A DNA stretch of 64,000 nt, from the NCBI GenBank assembly GCA_008508345.1, contig QNGE01001705.1, positions 68,205-132,204 of the forward strand, given 5' to 3'. The stretch comes from Paragonimus westermani. Taxonomy: Eukaryota; Platyhelminthes; Trematoda; Plagiorchiida; Troglotrematidae. Shown here piece by piece: positions 1 to 14,454 of the stretch. The notes beneath the pieces were generated by a model that had not been told where the DNA came from, did not search any database, and saw only the letters and a list, made by a program, of their open reading frames with translations. A program made the position numbers and the translations under genes. Numbering within the stretch: position 1 is the first letter of the stretch; every line of letters begins with the position of its first letter.

Positions 1-2689
1 TGCGAGACAACAGGATATAGGGTTTTCTTGGGGGACCCTACCCGGAGCCAATGACTCAAGAGTCTGACTCACTTGGCAGTGAGGGGCTTGCCTAGCCCGA
101 GGGCGCAGTGAATAAGACAATAATGTCTGATTCTGAACACTGCTGCGCGCAGCGGATGTACACGAAGCTACATCGGGCTTTTGAGAGATAGTTGATGTTT
201 TTCGACCGTATTGCATAATACACCGGCGGTCACGGTCAACCGTTGGGTGGTCGGAGTGCTCTTTGTTTGAGCGTACTTTTTCTAACCCCCTTCTTCCTGA
301 TACGGAAGACAGCAGTGCCGCAACTATAAAAATAGTTCTGCTGTATGCCCGCCCATAGGATCGTGCCTCACTACCTAAGCACTCCTACGCGGTCATTAGT
401 GCGACATTCAATTCTATGAGTGTAAGTGCTTTTCGTTTGACTGCTCCCCTTTGGACTGTCTGACAAGGTTGCACCTGGAAGGACCAGAGTCTTAGTCAGG
501 ATAGTCCGCCGGATCAAAACAGTACACAAGCCCGACTACCTCGACAAGGTAGCAGTAACCAGACCAAAAGCATTTACGCTCTTAGGTTTGTTTGTCGCAC
601 CGCTGAGTGCGTAGGGTTGTCTGGATATCTAGGCATGGTTTCATGAGTACGTGGCAAAAGCATACTCATAGTCAGAGCACTATTATTCTCCACGTAGAAA
701 AACGGGGTTGAAAAAGATAAAAGGTAACAGCGGTGTACAGTCCACCAAGGAATTGACCGTGACAGTCAACGTATTAGTCCACCGAAAAGCTTGCAGTACT
801 CCCAAGGAACTTGGTGTAGCTAAAAATACATCTGTTGAACGCAGCAATAGTCGGAATCTGTCATCAACGCATAATTCAAAGTTGCTTCAACTGTTGTGTT
901 ACAAAGAAACCTAGACGTATTAATGTTTGACTGTGCAGTAGCTGCGGTGTTTTACCGAATGCACACAAGCGGAAGTGAACCCATCTTGACGTTGAAGCAA
1001 GATTATTGGATAATACACCTCCGCTGGATGACTGAATAATGAATACTGAGACAGACTTCGCACAAACAGTTGAAAACAAGTGACAGTCTTGGTGCCAGAA
1101 CCCGGGAAAGCAAGACTATCCAAGTGGGGCTTTTGCACTGTAGTAATAGATCTTGAGACAAGGGAAGAGCGGTGTGCTCAGGTGGGTGTCCGAAAATACA
1201 GAGGGACATTCGCGCACAGTACATAAAAGAACTAAAAAAACTAGACGAGGAAAGTATGTGGATCTGTAACAAGTGTGCTGGGGGTTACGAACAAGTAGAT
1301 CATTGAGGCAATCACAACAAACCATCAGCAAAGAGACGACGATTGCGTTAGATATAAGTAGGTTAACCCAGATGTGCATTCGTGTATCATTTCCGTCCGT
1401 ACCAATCAGCGATTTTCGTCGTCTGATCGGTCACCTGGTCTCTTTTTCAGAAACCCCAAACATGGTGGTCTATTATATTTTCAATTCCTCAGCTTTGCTG
1501 GTGCACTGTATCTCAGGCAATTTTCTTGGTCCCTCGAACCGAATTGCCTGTCTGACCCAGTGCACGGTAAACTAAAATACACTTCCGTACTGAAACTCTT
1601 TTTATCTTGTATTTTTAATATCCCTCTTCTACTTTTTGTCTCAAATCCGTAAGGGTTCTGCCTTCACGCTATCCTAGTGTCTGGCTAACCAGCACTGGTT
1701 GGTTGGAATACAAAGCCACTTACTCACACGCCCTCTGATCTTAGTCCTTTAGGATTACACTACGTACGAAGCGTGTGGGTGGAATCTTAATTGGTTCATC
1801 GAAATCCACTTATGGTGACGTTTACGTATGAGCGTCCTTTTGCTTTGGTCACTGTAACTGACGGATCCGGAAGCGAATGCCAATGATCACGCGCGTGCAG
1901 CTTGAGAAACGATTATACGGCCACCCAATCTTTCAACACTACTGTCTATGTTATACAATCGGCGGCAGTCGCTCTAAAAAATATCCGTAAGGTGGATCTC
2001 GTCTGAATAGCATTTATAAAAGAATTAGGCGTGAAAACGGGAAGGAGATTCGCAATAGCATTTTACAGAGACCTTTGGCTTTTTGCGGTGTTCTTCTGAA
2101 TCGCAAACCAAACGGTAGCCAGCCACGTGCATGTTTAGTGCTTTAGGAAACGAATATAGGACTTCACTCAAACAAAATTTCAGTGGTAAGGCTATTGGGT
2201 AATGATCTCAGTGTAAACTGATCGACATGCGACTAAGACGTATCAGACAAGCACTTCATTTTGTAATAGTTGTCACTACGTCATACCAAAAGAACAATGA
2301 GACCGACTGAGAGGAAAAGGTTAGTGTTCAAAGGGATGAAACCCAGCACACAAACATTTTCACATATTTTATGGTGCGTCATTGTTGGACAGCAAAGAAA
2401 ATTGCATAGATGAAGCGGAAATGACGACAAGCAATGTGATTAATTTTCAGAGCAATAAAAGTTCCCAAAAGCTCAATTACACATTTCGCTCAAACGTCCC
2501 CAAAAGAAGTGTGAAAGATTAATTCCGTGGAGATCGCTTGAAATTAGCAAGACAGTTAGTGTCTCTTCTAAAGACCGTCGTGGAATATGAACACTGCTTT
2601 CAGACGAATATGGCTGAGCGTTTGCATATGATAATTCAGTCATGTTTGATGTGAGCCAATAGTATAGCGACCAGCGCGGTTGCTTCACG
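1..2689. other. no recognisable feature
   Basis: Only short open frames (up to 100 codons) on both strands, without similarity I recognise or convincing paired splice sites. It could be intergenic DNA, an intron of the STK36 homologue or old repeat sequence. Confidence 0.5.
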
Positions 2690-2840
2690 AAGGCGTGGTC
2701 GAAATACTAATCCCGACTGTGACATCAACTCGCAGATCGACCAGCACTGACAAACTCTAGCGGAAGCAGACCTGAGTATGGTGCTTCTTCTCGAAATGGG
2801 CTGACTGATAAGTTCATGGAAATGCAATAGATTCAAACAG
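2690..2840 (+). repeat. decayed copy of tRNA-derived SINE
   Basis: Sequence around 2712-2835 (including a block reading GTGCTTCTTCTCGAAATGGG) aligns base for base, with many substitutions, to the plus-strand form of the SINE at 14.2-14.6 kb: the end of the tRNA-like head (AATCCCGACTGTG), the CTGAC/CTCTA stretch and the TTC-TCGAAA body. The A-box half of the head is not recognisable. Confidence 0.5.
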
Positions 2841-5558
2841 CCGTAATTAATATAGTGAGGGGAGTTAGGGCAAACACGAAACCGCCTATTACGAGCTGAA
2901 ACTTGTGTGTTTTGAATTTATTAATGGTTGAAGTGTGTTTCAATGACACAAATTTTTTTAACTGAACAGTACTGACGCGTTAAACACCCATCAAACGAGT
3001 TTCGGAGAACGCATATGTGTTCAGCGAATGGATCAACGGCAGGCAAACGTTGATCTTTTACGGGTAGGGTGTTTTTAGTCTTTCAAACATGTGAAGTAAC
3101 CTCATCAGATGGTATTCAAAATGCTAACATACGTTCAGAGAGTGGAAAAATTCGTGTTACCATACACTTTCAAAAACCGGCAGTAGTTCCATCAAGACAG
3201 CACACCAATTTGTACGTCAACCATCATAAGAGTGGCGACACTTCACCAAGGGAGCAAAGTTTAGAACGAGCTGTACTACACTCTTGGTCTAAATCTCATA
3301 GGAAACCTGTGGGGTGTATTAGGTCGGCAAGACGTGTAGATCGTAACATTCACTTTGAAGCGAGCGTGCAGGAGTTGCAGCTTTAACCTGTAACATATTC
3401 TTTTCGGAAGTATCCCCTTTAAAGATATCGGAACGCTCAAGCCGAATGATTAAAACCAGTCGCGTAAAATTGCGGCGCATGCGGCTAACCGTATAACTTT
3501 GTCATGACCATTTTCCCACATATCTGCGAGTCATTTTTTACATGTCAGCTGTTCAAACAGAATCCATCTAACCGCACACCAGTATGACTTATTGGTTCGT
3601 TTGAAAATACATTATCCATTTGATCTTAAGGGAGTTACTGTGGCCGCAAAAGCATGCCATCAGTCCATCAGTCGCATGAATGGAAATAAAGATGATGAAA
3701 AACTAAGCATTCAGCATTATAAACTTGTTATTTTGAGAGTATCACAGCGTAATGAAGTTACTGAGGGGCATCAATGTGTATTGCATTTATGGCTCGGCGT
3801 GAAACGTTCTCATCGGTATCAATTACTTGATAGCTGAATAAAACTTGAGATAAAATCACTCAGTTCACTAGATTTAAATTGCCCGACAGAGAATCACCTG
3901 AAGAGAAACCGGGTATCTTCTATGGGAAATCAAAATATTCCTTCATTCCACCTCAGAAAATCCTAATAACAATTCATTGCATCTAAAAACAAGACCTGTA
4001 TGTGAAAAAATTGAACACAAGATGTCGGACTAAAATAATTCTTCATTTTTTCGAGATAATTATGTCCACACAAATAAATACAGGACTATCTGGTCCAAAA
4101 CTCGGGCTCGATATCTAAACCCTTTTTCTAGTGAGTTCATGTTCTGGTACAAACTATTCGCCTCTTTTGTTCAAAGTGGACATTACGAATTTAACAAAAG
4201 CAGCTTTGCTGAAATCCTAAGTTTCGCCTAAAACAACAAAACCAAGCATATCACAAATATGTTTTCCACTAGATTCATCGATCCCGAAGAGATCCTGTTG
4301 TGAAAAGCCTGTTTTAATTTAATTATAACCAAGGACACTAGTTGTATACCTCCGCATAGCATACGCCCTGTCAGATGAGTTGAGTGATAAGGCCGGATTC
4401 TAGAACCAAGTGCACACGTGATAACGGATGGGCAAGTCGGAGAAATGATTACTCCGGCATTTAATGGAATTACTCAATACGACTGTGGGACACGGTCACT
4501 GAAGGAACCATGCTCAACAGACAAAAATTAGCGGGCGAAAATCTGTGACAAACGCACCAGAATTAGGAAGGAGAACACGAGACGGTTGATTGGATACCCC
4601 ATTGCGCTTCGGGATGGAATTTCAGTTCACTGAGATGAGCTTAAGATCGGTAAAACAGCTTAAGGATCTGGCCTTAGAGTTCATTTCATCAAACAACTAT
4701 TCCCTGTGCTGTCGTTAGCGTTCTATTTCACTTAAACCTAGCTAATTATGTAAAATAACCTTGATGTCTCTTTTTCGTCTCCCTAAGATGTAAAAAGACC
4801 GAATCGGGTTGCAGGATTTTATAGTATGTCGCATCATACCGTGTCTGTCAGTTTGAAAGCCATCAAGAATAGACAGATCCAAACGTTACTTGATAACCTA
4901 AACAAAGCGTGGAAACAATTCTAACATAATTTCCTGAGAGCGAGGAGGAAATTACCTGTTCAAATTACACAGCGTTAATTTTTGTTGGACCATCACGTGA
5001 CATATAAAGGTTGATCATAGTAGACTGACTGGATGGCTTACCAATAACGTTTGATCTCGAAGCAAGTATTCGTCGTCACTGCGTTGGTTAATTAGCTGAG
5101 AGACGAGTTCCATGAAACATAATGCATGTTCTGTGTAACTCTGAATGCTAAGAGGGCCCACACAAAATAAAATCACGTTCACAATTAGACCATGAATTTG
5201 AAATTAGATCGTGACATCATAAAAGAATTCAGGCGAAAAAGTATTAAAGCAAATGAATTTAAATCGAACTAACGGCCTGAAACAGTGACACAAACGAGAC
5301 TTCGTAAATACAAGAATAGGTTATGTTATAGAAGTACAGAGATAACCTCAGCAATATTTTGTGATATCCAGTATGTCTGACAGTTACACCCTATATATAT
5401 AAGACCACTGTTGGTCCTAAACCAACCCAAATTCAGCGAACGGTAGATGCTCATTAACTCATTTCTGATTTAGCCAAGCAGACAGGCAGCCTAATTACAA
5501 TAAAATAAAACGGGTTTTAAGGCCACCAAGAATTTTTGCGTTGATGGTCGAAAAAACG

Positions 5559-5576
5559 TGTGTGTGTGTGTGTGTT
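5559..5576 (+). repeat. (GT)n microsatellite
   Basis: A short uninterrupted GT run followed by TTTG. The surrounding 2.84-7.05 kb contains no recognised gene, only short unassigned open frames. Confidence 0.9.
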
Positions 5577-7048
5577 TGTTACTGGTCTCGCCACGACATC
5601 TCTTAGTTTCAGAATCAAAAATAGGATGTTCAGCATTTTGAAGCAAACCCCTGAACTGATAAATGTATCTGTTTAACCATTATCTACTTCAACCAGTCTA
5701 CGTAACCAGTGTACTCTCATCGATCACACATTAAGTTTTCTCTTTTCTGTACGCCTAGTTCATTTCAACAAAACACACTTTATCTTTACGCATCATTTAA
5801 CTCTAGTTGTACGCGCTGGAATAACGAGTGCACCACACGATTGCGATGAGCCTGCTAAAGTGATAATCGACACATTCAACATCAGTTGAGTACATTTAAA
5901 ATTGGCACTGGGATTGGATGACGATTGACGTGTATTAACTAATCAATACCCGCACTAGATAACGATGAACACCACGAAGCAAGCATATCTTGAAACAGGA
6001 CAATGAAATGAAGAGCATCAGTTTGTATTACAAACAACTTGTTTTATTTTCACAAACATTAGGCCTAGGGCATATTAGCTGATCCACTGGATTGAGTGGT
6101 TAGGGTGAAACACTGATTTAATATAGGCCCTGAATGACCACAATTACCATCTTGAAAATAATTACTATGGAACTGCCTGCGAGTGCAGCAAGTGTACTCG
6201 ACATATCAAACAGTCTAAACATAAGGGAAACGAAGTAAACACAACTGAATGATCGTAGAAAGGGTTTTTTCGAGGGCTTTATACAACACCTGAATGCTCT
6301 TCTGGTTTCGTGTACAACAGTTGGCGACCGAAGATTACTATTAGGGAAGTCGGCCAAGCGCTGGCGCGATCACGTGTTGCAGAAGCCTTATTGCGTCAGT
6401 TACGCATGGTCAGGTACCACATGCCAGGTTGATCACTTATAACGTAAGCTGAAAATGTATTCAGATGTGTCAGTTTATCATACTTAGTAGCAGGTCTGCG
6501 TATGTTAATGAGTTAGACTGCTCATCATGTGACCTGTTTGATTTTGGCCTTATTTGACCGGATACCGCTCTGATACGACGGACATGGGTAGGTCTAAAAG
6601 TGATACATTGTAAGCTAATAGGTATGATACGTGCATAAGCGTCCTTTGACATGGACAGCGCCAATCACCTCAATGTAACTGTTAAGATGTCGTGTTACCA
6701 GAGATGTGAAAATGGATGGTCACATTACGTGATGATACCCATTTCCTGTCAGACTACATAAGTAAGGGGTTGAACAGATCTTACGGCAACTTCGACGACC
6801 ACACGTTAACACAAATGACGTCATGACAAATGACTGTCATACAGCCGTAGTCCCAAAGTGTAACATTGAAAAAGGCGTATAGCTTATGTTCTAAGACCTT
6901 CGTGTCTAAATCCAAAGTTACAACACCACGCCACTAAAACCGTGCAGAAAAACAATCCAGTTCATCTGTTTACAGATTGTACAGGGATGAGAAGAATCTC
7001 ATGTGTTCCTGCCCATATGTTGATCGGGAACTGGGACGGTGTTGGACA

Positions 7049-7049
<1 letters not shown>

Positions 7050-7125
<76 letters not shown>
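7050..7125 (+). repeat. compound microsatellite (TA)n(GA)n
   Basis: About 40 bases of perfect TA repeat pass directly into about 36 bases of perfect GA repeat. An open frame crosses it (YIYIYI then ERERER) but is a repeat artefact. The lack of interruptions suggests high recent variability. Confidence 0.97.
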
Positions 7126-7128
<3 letters not shown>

Positions 7129-10100
7129 CAGGTTACCAGGATCAGGTTACTAACGTGAACCCATGTAAGCAAAGTACACCATAAAATATTGAATCGGCTT
7201 TCGTTTAAAGGTGAGCACTCAGAAGTCTGTGGAAGTCGGCTAAAATGACATCCAAGAAACTTTCAGTGCAGGTTGTCCCTCACGTATCCGATTCAGCCAA
7301 TTCAACCGTTTTAATCATGGTCACAAAGCCGACTAGCGTGCTCTATTAAGAGCATATTCTAATGGTTTAGTTCGTTTGCTTAACAGTCTATTCAGTCCAC
7401 ACTGCAGTTTCAGAGGATGGCTATTCAGACGCACGCTTATGCTTAGTGCGAGAAGAACTGCATGGCCGGACGTGCGCTAGACGTTGCGGATGAGAAGTGG
7501 GTCTTTAAACTGATGAGGAAAAACAAAATACTGACACGCACACATTAACCGTTTCGGATGGAGGGTTGTCCCGATCCTTATAAATCTGATAAACCCTCTG
7601 CGGACAACTTTTACAAGTGGCAACAGGTATGTGTATGTGTCCAGGTACTCGTAAATTACGAAATTGAGAACAGTAAGTGAGACTTCGGGATCTACAGGCT
7701 TTTTCGAGGGGACGGAGGTTGTCAGTCGTGCTTTTTAGCGATGACTGCACAATCTGTGGACAGATATATTTTCTGTCACTAAAGTTCATAGGTTTTGTTT
7801 GTGTACAAACGCAAGTGAGTTAAATGCGCCAAGGCAGAGGTCAATAAAATCATGGTGTCAAGCATGAAAGACCTGGCATATGTTGAAGCTGAACACTCAA
7901 TTTTTATGCCGAAAATTTTTTATGTTATATTCGTGCACATTATTTCAGCGTTTTTCAGACACCATAGTTCGTTCGAGTTTCACGTACTCGGCATAAAGAA
8001 GCGTCGACAATCTGAAATGTGAGGCAATTTGAGTAAAACCAAAGAAATAACAGGGGAGTTGGAGGTGAATTCCCGTAGGAAAACTATTTTGGAAGAATGC
8101 CAGTCTAATAGCTGACCGTTTACTTTAAAGTCGAACTTACGTCCGACTAACTGATCGTTCTTCCATTCAAGCCGACACTCATTAAAATCGTAGATTAATC
8201 TGTATAGCAGGTTGGAGCCATCAAAAGCAGTGGAGAAACCGGGACGGATCAAATCAATGAATAGTCCTACATTGGCAACCTTCGTTTAAAAGTCGTGAAC
8301 GAGCAACAGATGTGTGATGAATGAATATCTATCACTGAGGCTAAAATTCCTCTTAGTAGTGAGTATGATGTTTGCCACATCAATTCGGACAACAGCATTT
8401 AGTGCCCCTCCCCTACACCACATTTGGTCGTTCTTTCATCCATTCACAGCGGTCGTCAGCCTGATCAGAAGATACTATGGCTCCGATCAGCGTTCATTAT
8501 GAAGCCGCAAGCAGACAGTTAACTCATACTTCTTTGCACTCACCTCTGAGGACAGATATGCCTTTGAACTCTTTCCAAGCTCTCGCCCAAAGGTAGATTG
8601 AAAGGAAGCGATTACAAAGGAACCCTAACGGTCCTGTCAGTTTGGTAGCACAGCTTTTCAAGTTGACCGGAAATAACAAGCCCAGAACAGGTGACCTGCG
8701 TTCGAATAACTTTTCTAGTGTGGATCTAACGTTTGACAATAAGAGTTTGGACACTTCAAGGTGTGCTATATTTCCTTGAACTTCGTCAGTAGTGCACCTT
8801 TGTGAACGCTCATACACTGTTTGCTTACAGTATTGAAACTATCTAGGTCACTACTGATGAAGACAACAAAGGGTCTAAGTTATCAAGTGTCAGCATGACT
8901 TGCGGTATGAGATACCACTCCCTTGGGTTCACCCTCAACCTATGGGCAAGATCATGTTGACACCAAAGTTGATCCTTTCGTACGACAGCGGTGGTGTAAC
9001 TGCGTTTCATGACGCCTTTAACAGCTTTATAATTATTCTGTGTTCGTTTACCCTTACTTTCAATGTGATCAAACGTTTGGTTTCATTTCTTAGGTATATC
9101 GTCTTGTAAAAGGTCGAAGACGCTCCAGTGGAATATTTTGTTAACAAAATCCGAGAACTGCTAAAGGGTGACACGCAGCGTTAATCCAGTCTGAACGTGG
9201 TTTTGAGGTCAGACCATGCAACTATGCTAAGCTGTGTCATTATGGCTGCAAAGTTTATCTTATGCTTGGTGTTTGGAACCATTTTCCAGGAAACACTGTA
9301 GCTAATTCCGCACAACTAAATTGTTAACTGGTAACTGTAGCCAAGTGGAATTGCAATTATTAGACTGTCGATTATATCGACCAAGACAAAAAAGTGTTTG
9401 GCTCATCCCCTCCCCGCTTAAGATTATTCCTGGACATGTCAAAATAGATCGCCTCCAAGAACAGCCTCGAACATTGCCCAGTGTATCAGCATTGGCCAAA
9501 TTTTGTGGGAAATCTAGCTCTAACTGCCTGAAATCCCCCACTATCAACAGGTATGTATGACCTTAAAGTGACATATCAAGCAGAGTGTTGTCTAAGGTCA
9601 TGTCAATTTCCCCAGTCACCAAAGATGACCTGTGGATTCTACTGACAAGGCAAGTGATGGTTTAAGGGTCACATTTCTGCAAAAAGATCTGGGAACACCC
9701 TGCCATAGGTATATTAATCCATAAGGTGCGAACTTAAATAAACCGCTACCTCATCCCCGTTAAAATTTTTCTTATCACGATGAAACCCCGTCATACCAGA
9801 GACAGACAACTCGTCATTCCACATTTCCCACTTACGCCATCAACAGTGCAGAAAACAGACGCATGTTGAGGTGTGTTAACAGTTCGTTTGTTCACATCAG
9901 TCGCAAACGTAAAACAGGCATGTTATATACGACAGGAAGATAGAGACAGATAGGGTGTGCAGACGCATACATTCATACCAATTGTTATGTCATGAGCACT
10001 ATCCGAAATGGTTAAAACAACCCGGTGAAACTTCTGCCGGAAATCCTACAACATCGACTGCTAGATACCTTGTGGTAACAGGTCACCGACTTTACCCATT

Positions 10101-13100
10101 TGACTTTTAAGCAATCGAAAACCAAGTTAATGGTTTTTGGCAAAGCTACACTGATCAGAAGTTGCCAACCGATGTTGTGTCCACAAAAGTGGTTAGAACA
10201 ACCGACCGGGTTGCTGCTGTGTAAGCGTTGATACGAATGTATGCGTGTGAATATCCTGCCTGTCTTTGTTTGACTGCTGTAAATAACCTGCGTGATTTAC
10301 ATTTGCGACTGATGAGAGTAAACGCAATTCTAACACAGTGTAACAAGTGTCCTCCTTCTGCTACTATAAGTGGACTACGCTGAGTTCAAAGATTTCAAAT
10401 TTCGTCCAGCTTATTGAAGTTATACCATATTGACAACCAAAACAGTACCATAAGGCAGTTTCCCAACCAACAGCGAGCTGCTTGAAGCAATTTACTTTAC
10501 GAGGAGTCTGGTACCAACACAGTACAATGAGGCCAGTATCCTCTATTGAAATGATGAGGCGTCGAAACTTTTAGACCCCAAACAGGAATTGGTACACAGA
10601 AGAACGCGCCGATTCATTTCGATACTGTATAGTTGTCCCCATTCTGATCAAGAGTTCCGTCACCTGTCACAATGGTATCCGTTCCAAACAGATCAAGCCA
10701 TGTGCCCCTACTCTGTTATGTTTCCGCTAGGAAAGGTAACCACTGTAGCCGGGCTACTTAATATGACCATGTACACCCGTCAGGGCATACGATTTACCCT
10801 ACTGACTGTTAGATCAGAAGGGATATTAGGTAACGCTAAGAATTTCCAGGAGTTTGGACCGTACATTGTGGGACCAGTGACAACAAAACTTTTTGAAGCT
10901 GACACACTGTGCGTTCAATTACTTGGGTTTTATAAGACGATTTCACGAGGACGTGCTGTATGAGTGGAGTACCCATACTGCGACTGAATTTCTGAGATGA
11001 CATCAGCTTGTCGAAGCCAACTACTGAGAGGACAATGACTCTCAGCGGACGTGGCCAGTGGGTGTAATTAGGATTAGAGTTGTAAGTGAAGAAAATGGTA
11101 CGGTTCTTGCAGAGTGCCTTAGGGTCAATCGGACAACTGCATAATTCACGTCATTAAACTCGACTAGCAATCACATCCTTCAAAGTTGTGAGCGAGGTGC
11201 CAGATGAATCATAACGACCCCGGATCAAGAGACAAATAAGGCTTGACCTTCCACAGTGTGGTCCCGTTTCCTCATGTGCTGGACAACTCCTACCTTGAGT
11301 TAGTCAGTTTAGAGCCTAGCAAACAGTGCACGGCGTAGCAGAACATAGACCGGCATTCCTAGTACATGACCATACGGTATAAACGGACGTTTTGTGTGCA
11401 CTTGTTGCAAACAAATTTAAGCGTAAACGTTGGAATTAGAACATTCTCACAACAACCTGACTTGTAGAAAGTGTGCTTTCACAGAATTACAAGATGCGAT
11501 CACAAAAGCAAAAAAATCTTGCTCATTTGCACAGAATGTCGCTTAGAATCACATCCGAGTAGACCTAACTCAAAACCTTACTGGTAGAATATGGTCTTTG
11601 AAACTAGTCCCCAGTCCTTAAGCGTTGTTTCCGTTAGCCATTTTCAAGGAGAATATGTGCCATATTTGTTGCAATCACCGGACAACAAGTTGATTCTCTG
11701 TTGCCTTTAAAAATACCAATTAGGCTGACCCTTTGAAGATACTGACTGTTTTTAGTGATTTGAATGCGACAAAGACAAGTAGGTTTCGGCCCTGTTCGGT
11801 ACTACATCAATCACACATTCAATACACGTCAAACACTATAGTTTCAGTAGCCGTGGCCAAATGTTGATTGATTTCCGGCACTGTCATCTGATGTGGAAAA
11901 TTTCAGTTAAGTACACTGAACCTAAGCAAGCAATATACAGATCTGAAGAAGCAATTACAAAGGGCTTGATTTAACTCATTTTCAATCGCCACTAGGGACT
12001 TACAAGGTTATCTACTGCTGACCATCATCTTCAGCCTTGTTCTGGAGACAGCAGCTACCTGTGTATATTTTGGTATTATCAAAAGCTCCAGAGGACACGG
12101 GCTATGAAAACTGTGATCCCACTGCTCAGCACGGCAGGCAAATTCCGTCTGCTCGGTTGAGAATTTCCAGACCACCCACACCGCTGAGTGGAAAGTCTCT
12201 CGGTCAAAACAGTGTGTCGTATTTACTGGTCAGCCATTATCCGCAAGGTTACTGACCTCATTTTTCTAAGGAATCCCATCGCTTTTTCACTATCCTATTC
12301 AATTCTGTACAACCGCATCCATTTATTTCGTTTCCGTGTTGTGTTTCTGTGTTCCTTACAGGTGCGACTTAAAGTTGAAAGTGATTATGAGGATAATGTC
12401 ACAAATTTCGTTGCCTTAATCATATCTATGAAACCACTTCACAATGTATTACATAGCGTACTGGCCTGCTTTCGTCAGTATGAAATGTGCATTACTCTCA
12501 AAAAGTGTGAACTTTAGCTCAGCACTGACGAGGGCCATTGTCTACGCTCAATCTTTAGGATGGTGTATACTAAATACTGAAGCTTTTCATCTAGTTCAGT
12601 AGTTGCATAGATGCTAATGAAGATGTGAGAGAAACAAACTGTAGTGGTATAGCAGGGGCCTGAATAGCGTTCGGCAATCTATAACATCCGAGGTGACGGG
12701 AAGCTGAGTTTTTCGAAATGGCAATTATACTCTACATCCATGACCTCTGTCTTGCAAAATGTGTCAAACCTGACAAACCCGAACGGAAAATGTTTGCCAC
12801 TCTTCCATTTCAGCTTGCATATGAGTGCTCATATATGTGGGAGTTTTCATTTAACCAACGGGCCTGCCAAGCAACGGACATTAGGAAACAACCATCCGAG
12901 CATCCCTACGCTTAAAGCAATTTCTCGTCCCCTATGTTGTCGATTCTAACTCGTCGAATCTTACTTACTTGTATAATCAACATTACTAATTCACAAAAGA
13001 AAATAGTGAAGACATTGCAAGTGAGAAACAGAACATTCTTGATTACTTTGAAATGGTTGGTTTATGGATGATTATCAAAAACTGGATAATATGAGTCATA

Positions 13101-14169
13101 CTGACTGACCGAAATTTGCTCGGAAAATCAGACAGAATGTTTTATTTGTAAGAGTAGCTGTTCAAAAGATCGTTGCCACCATTTTTCTGCAATCATATCC
13201 GACATAACATAGGAGCAATCATCGTTTGGTTCCAGACGAACTCTTTGCATTCAACAAGCAATGCAAAGGTTTATTTAAGACAAGTAAAATCTTCTGAAAC
13301 ATGAACATCTTTGTTTATGTGCATTTGTAATGTAATCGGAAAATGTGAAGAACGAAATACGTACATCCATCATATAGTGTGGGTACAAAAAACAAACGAA
13401 TAAAACTCACGCAGACTCCGGAGCAGTCTGGCAATGTCCAATCTCGCTGACAAAGTAAGCGTTGATTGCAATTATGAGGTCCAGCAATATTTGTTCGTAC
13501 CAAGGTCGCTTTGATTAGATAGTAAGCAAGATGTCGGGTGCAAAAACAACATTGTCAGAAAGAGTGTACAACCGCATTTTGGTAATTCTAACAAGAACTG
13601 CAAACCGATAAACTTATAAAAGCAGAAAAATATGACTTTATGATTTTGGATTGCAACGACAAAAGTAACTGTGATTAAGTTTGACTCAGTTTACAAGTAG
13701 ACGAAATTCTGATAATTCACATTTCTCAAACTTGTGGTTAAATTTACCTTTCACTCCATAATAGTGTAATTTGAGAATAGAGTCAGCATACGTAACTTTT
13801 TTTTCCTCCCACCTCCAGAATGCCCGGTGTGTATCAACCTTTGACAGACTTACTTCGAAAGAGTCCATGCCGTCACATTTTTGTATTGTTCCTTGGAAAA
13901 GGAAACTTACTACAAGATGTGCTGTTAGACCAAAACGAGGCACTTCCCACATAGCAATAAATCGGAAACGTCCCTAGTGTGACTGGGCGAATCACTTCTG
14001 GTCTCATTTCTAAGAGACTCTCTTGTGCGTATTGCAGTAACTTTACAAACCAACCTGCAAAGTACAACAGAGTTTCTTAAGCTGTTAAGGCACTCCAATC
14101 TTTTTAAAAGATATTTTATATCTTTCAAATACACAACAGTTAAAATTGAAGAGGAGTTTGAGAACTGCT
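7126..14169. other. no recognised gene apart from one exon candidate
   Basis: Many open frames under 125 codons on both strands. The longest is 10589-10963 (+, 124 codons), with no motif I recognise. A fragment at 12440-12514 (+) resembles the end of a reverse-transcriptase thumb (FRQYEMCITLKKCEL) but has no supporting neighbours. The region could be intronic to the STK36 homologue. Confidence 0.4.
8544..8774 (-). CDS. candidate exon, possibly STK36 3' part
   Basis: An open segment of 231 nt with a GTTCAAG acceptor and an AGAG|GTGAGT donor, phase 1 at both ends. It encodes a Leu-rich, probably helical piece (for example VSKLLLSNVRSTLEKLFERR). It is on the same strand as STK36 and in the expected direction for its missing helical C-terminal half, but I could not align it to the family. 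Just outside its upstream edge, near 8785, 14 bases match the SINE family of this window, so it could be repeat-derived. It may also be chance. Confidence 0.25.
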
Positions 14170-14380
14170 TTCTTGGCAAGTTGACCACTACTCATATTTG
14201 ATCGCAGCGTTCGCATTCAGATAGACTTTCCAGCCAGCCTCTTTCGAAAAGAAGCACTAGACTCGAGTTTCGCTCTCATTAGAGCTCGTCAGTAGTGCAT
14301 ATCCTTGCCACGGCCGGGATTTGAACTCCGGTCATTGCAATCATGCGGCAACCGTGTTAACCACTGCGCCATTGACCTCA
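14170..14380 (-). repeat. tRNA-derived SINE, best copy
   Basis: Read on the minus strand, the 5' end resembles a tRNA. It has an A box TGGCGCAGTGG (14361-14371) followed by TTAACACGG, and a B box GTTCAAATC (14318-14326) in the usual GGAGTTCAAATCCCGG context, about 35 nt apart. A non-tRNA body follows (AAACTCGAG, GTGCTTCTTTTCGAAAGAGG, ATATGAGTAGTGGTCAACTTG). The head plus unrelated body, and three further copies in the window, identify it as a SINE rather than a tRNA gene. Confidence 0.8.
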
Positions 14381-14454
14381 CATTAGGCACGACCGAATTA
14401 TCAAATCTGAATGCTCAACCACTCTCGTTTGTCAGCAATGATCAGATTGCCCGA

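Noticed and set aside
2473..2836. Minus-strand frames over the 2.7 kb SINE
   Set aside because: They are translations of the repeat.
6942..7184. 80-codon frame with YIYIYI and ERERER runs
   Set aside because: It is the translation of the TA/GA microsatellite.
9302..9560. Possible LINE endonuclease piece (LLIVGDFRQLELDF, minus)
   Set aside because: Only the VGDF tetrapeptide fits; flanking frames show no other endonuclease motif and the plus strand is equally open.
10589..10963. 124-codon plus-strand frame as a gene
   Set aside because: Length is within chance for a 64-kb window, no motif, no splice-site support.
12188..12517. Possible LTR-element RT fragment (FRQYEMCITLKKCEL)
   Set aside because: Only about 20 residues resemble the YGMxINxKKC motif, with no catalytic box before or FLGH after it in any frame.
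13770..14067. Possible STK36 exons 12 and 13 (QGTIQKCDGMDSFE before GTAAGT; GWFVKLLQYAQESLLEM after TTGCAG)
   Set aside because: Individual splice sites are good, but phases do not continue from exon 11 and there is no clear family similarity.
14305..14380. A tRNA gene on the minus strand
   Set aside because: A and B boxes are present but the sequence continues into a repeated non-tRNA body and other copies exist, so it is a SINE head; the cloverleaf stem pairing is not convincing.
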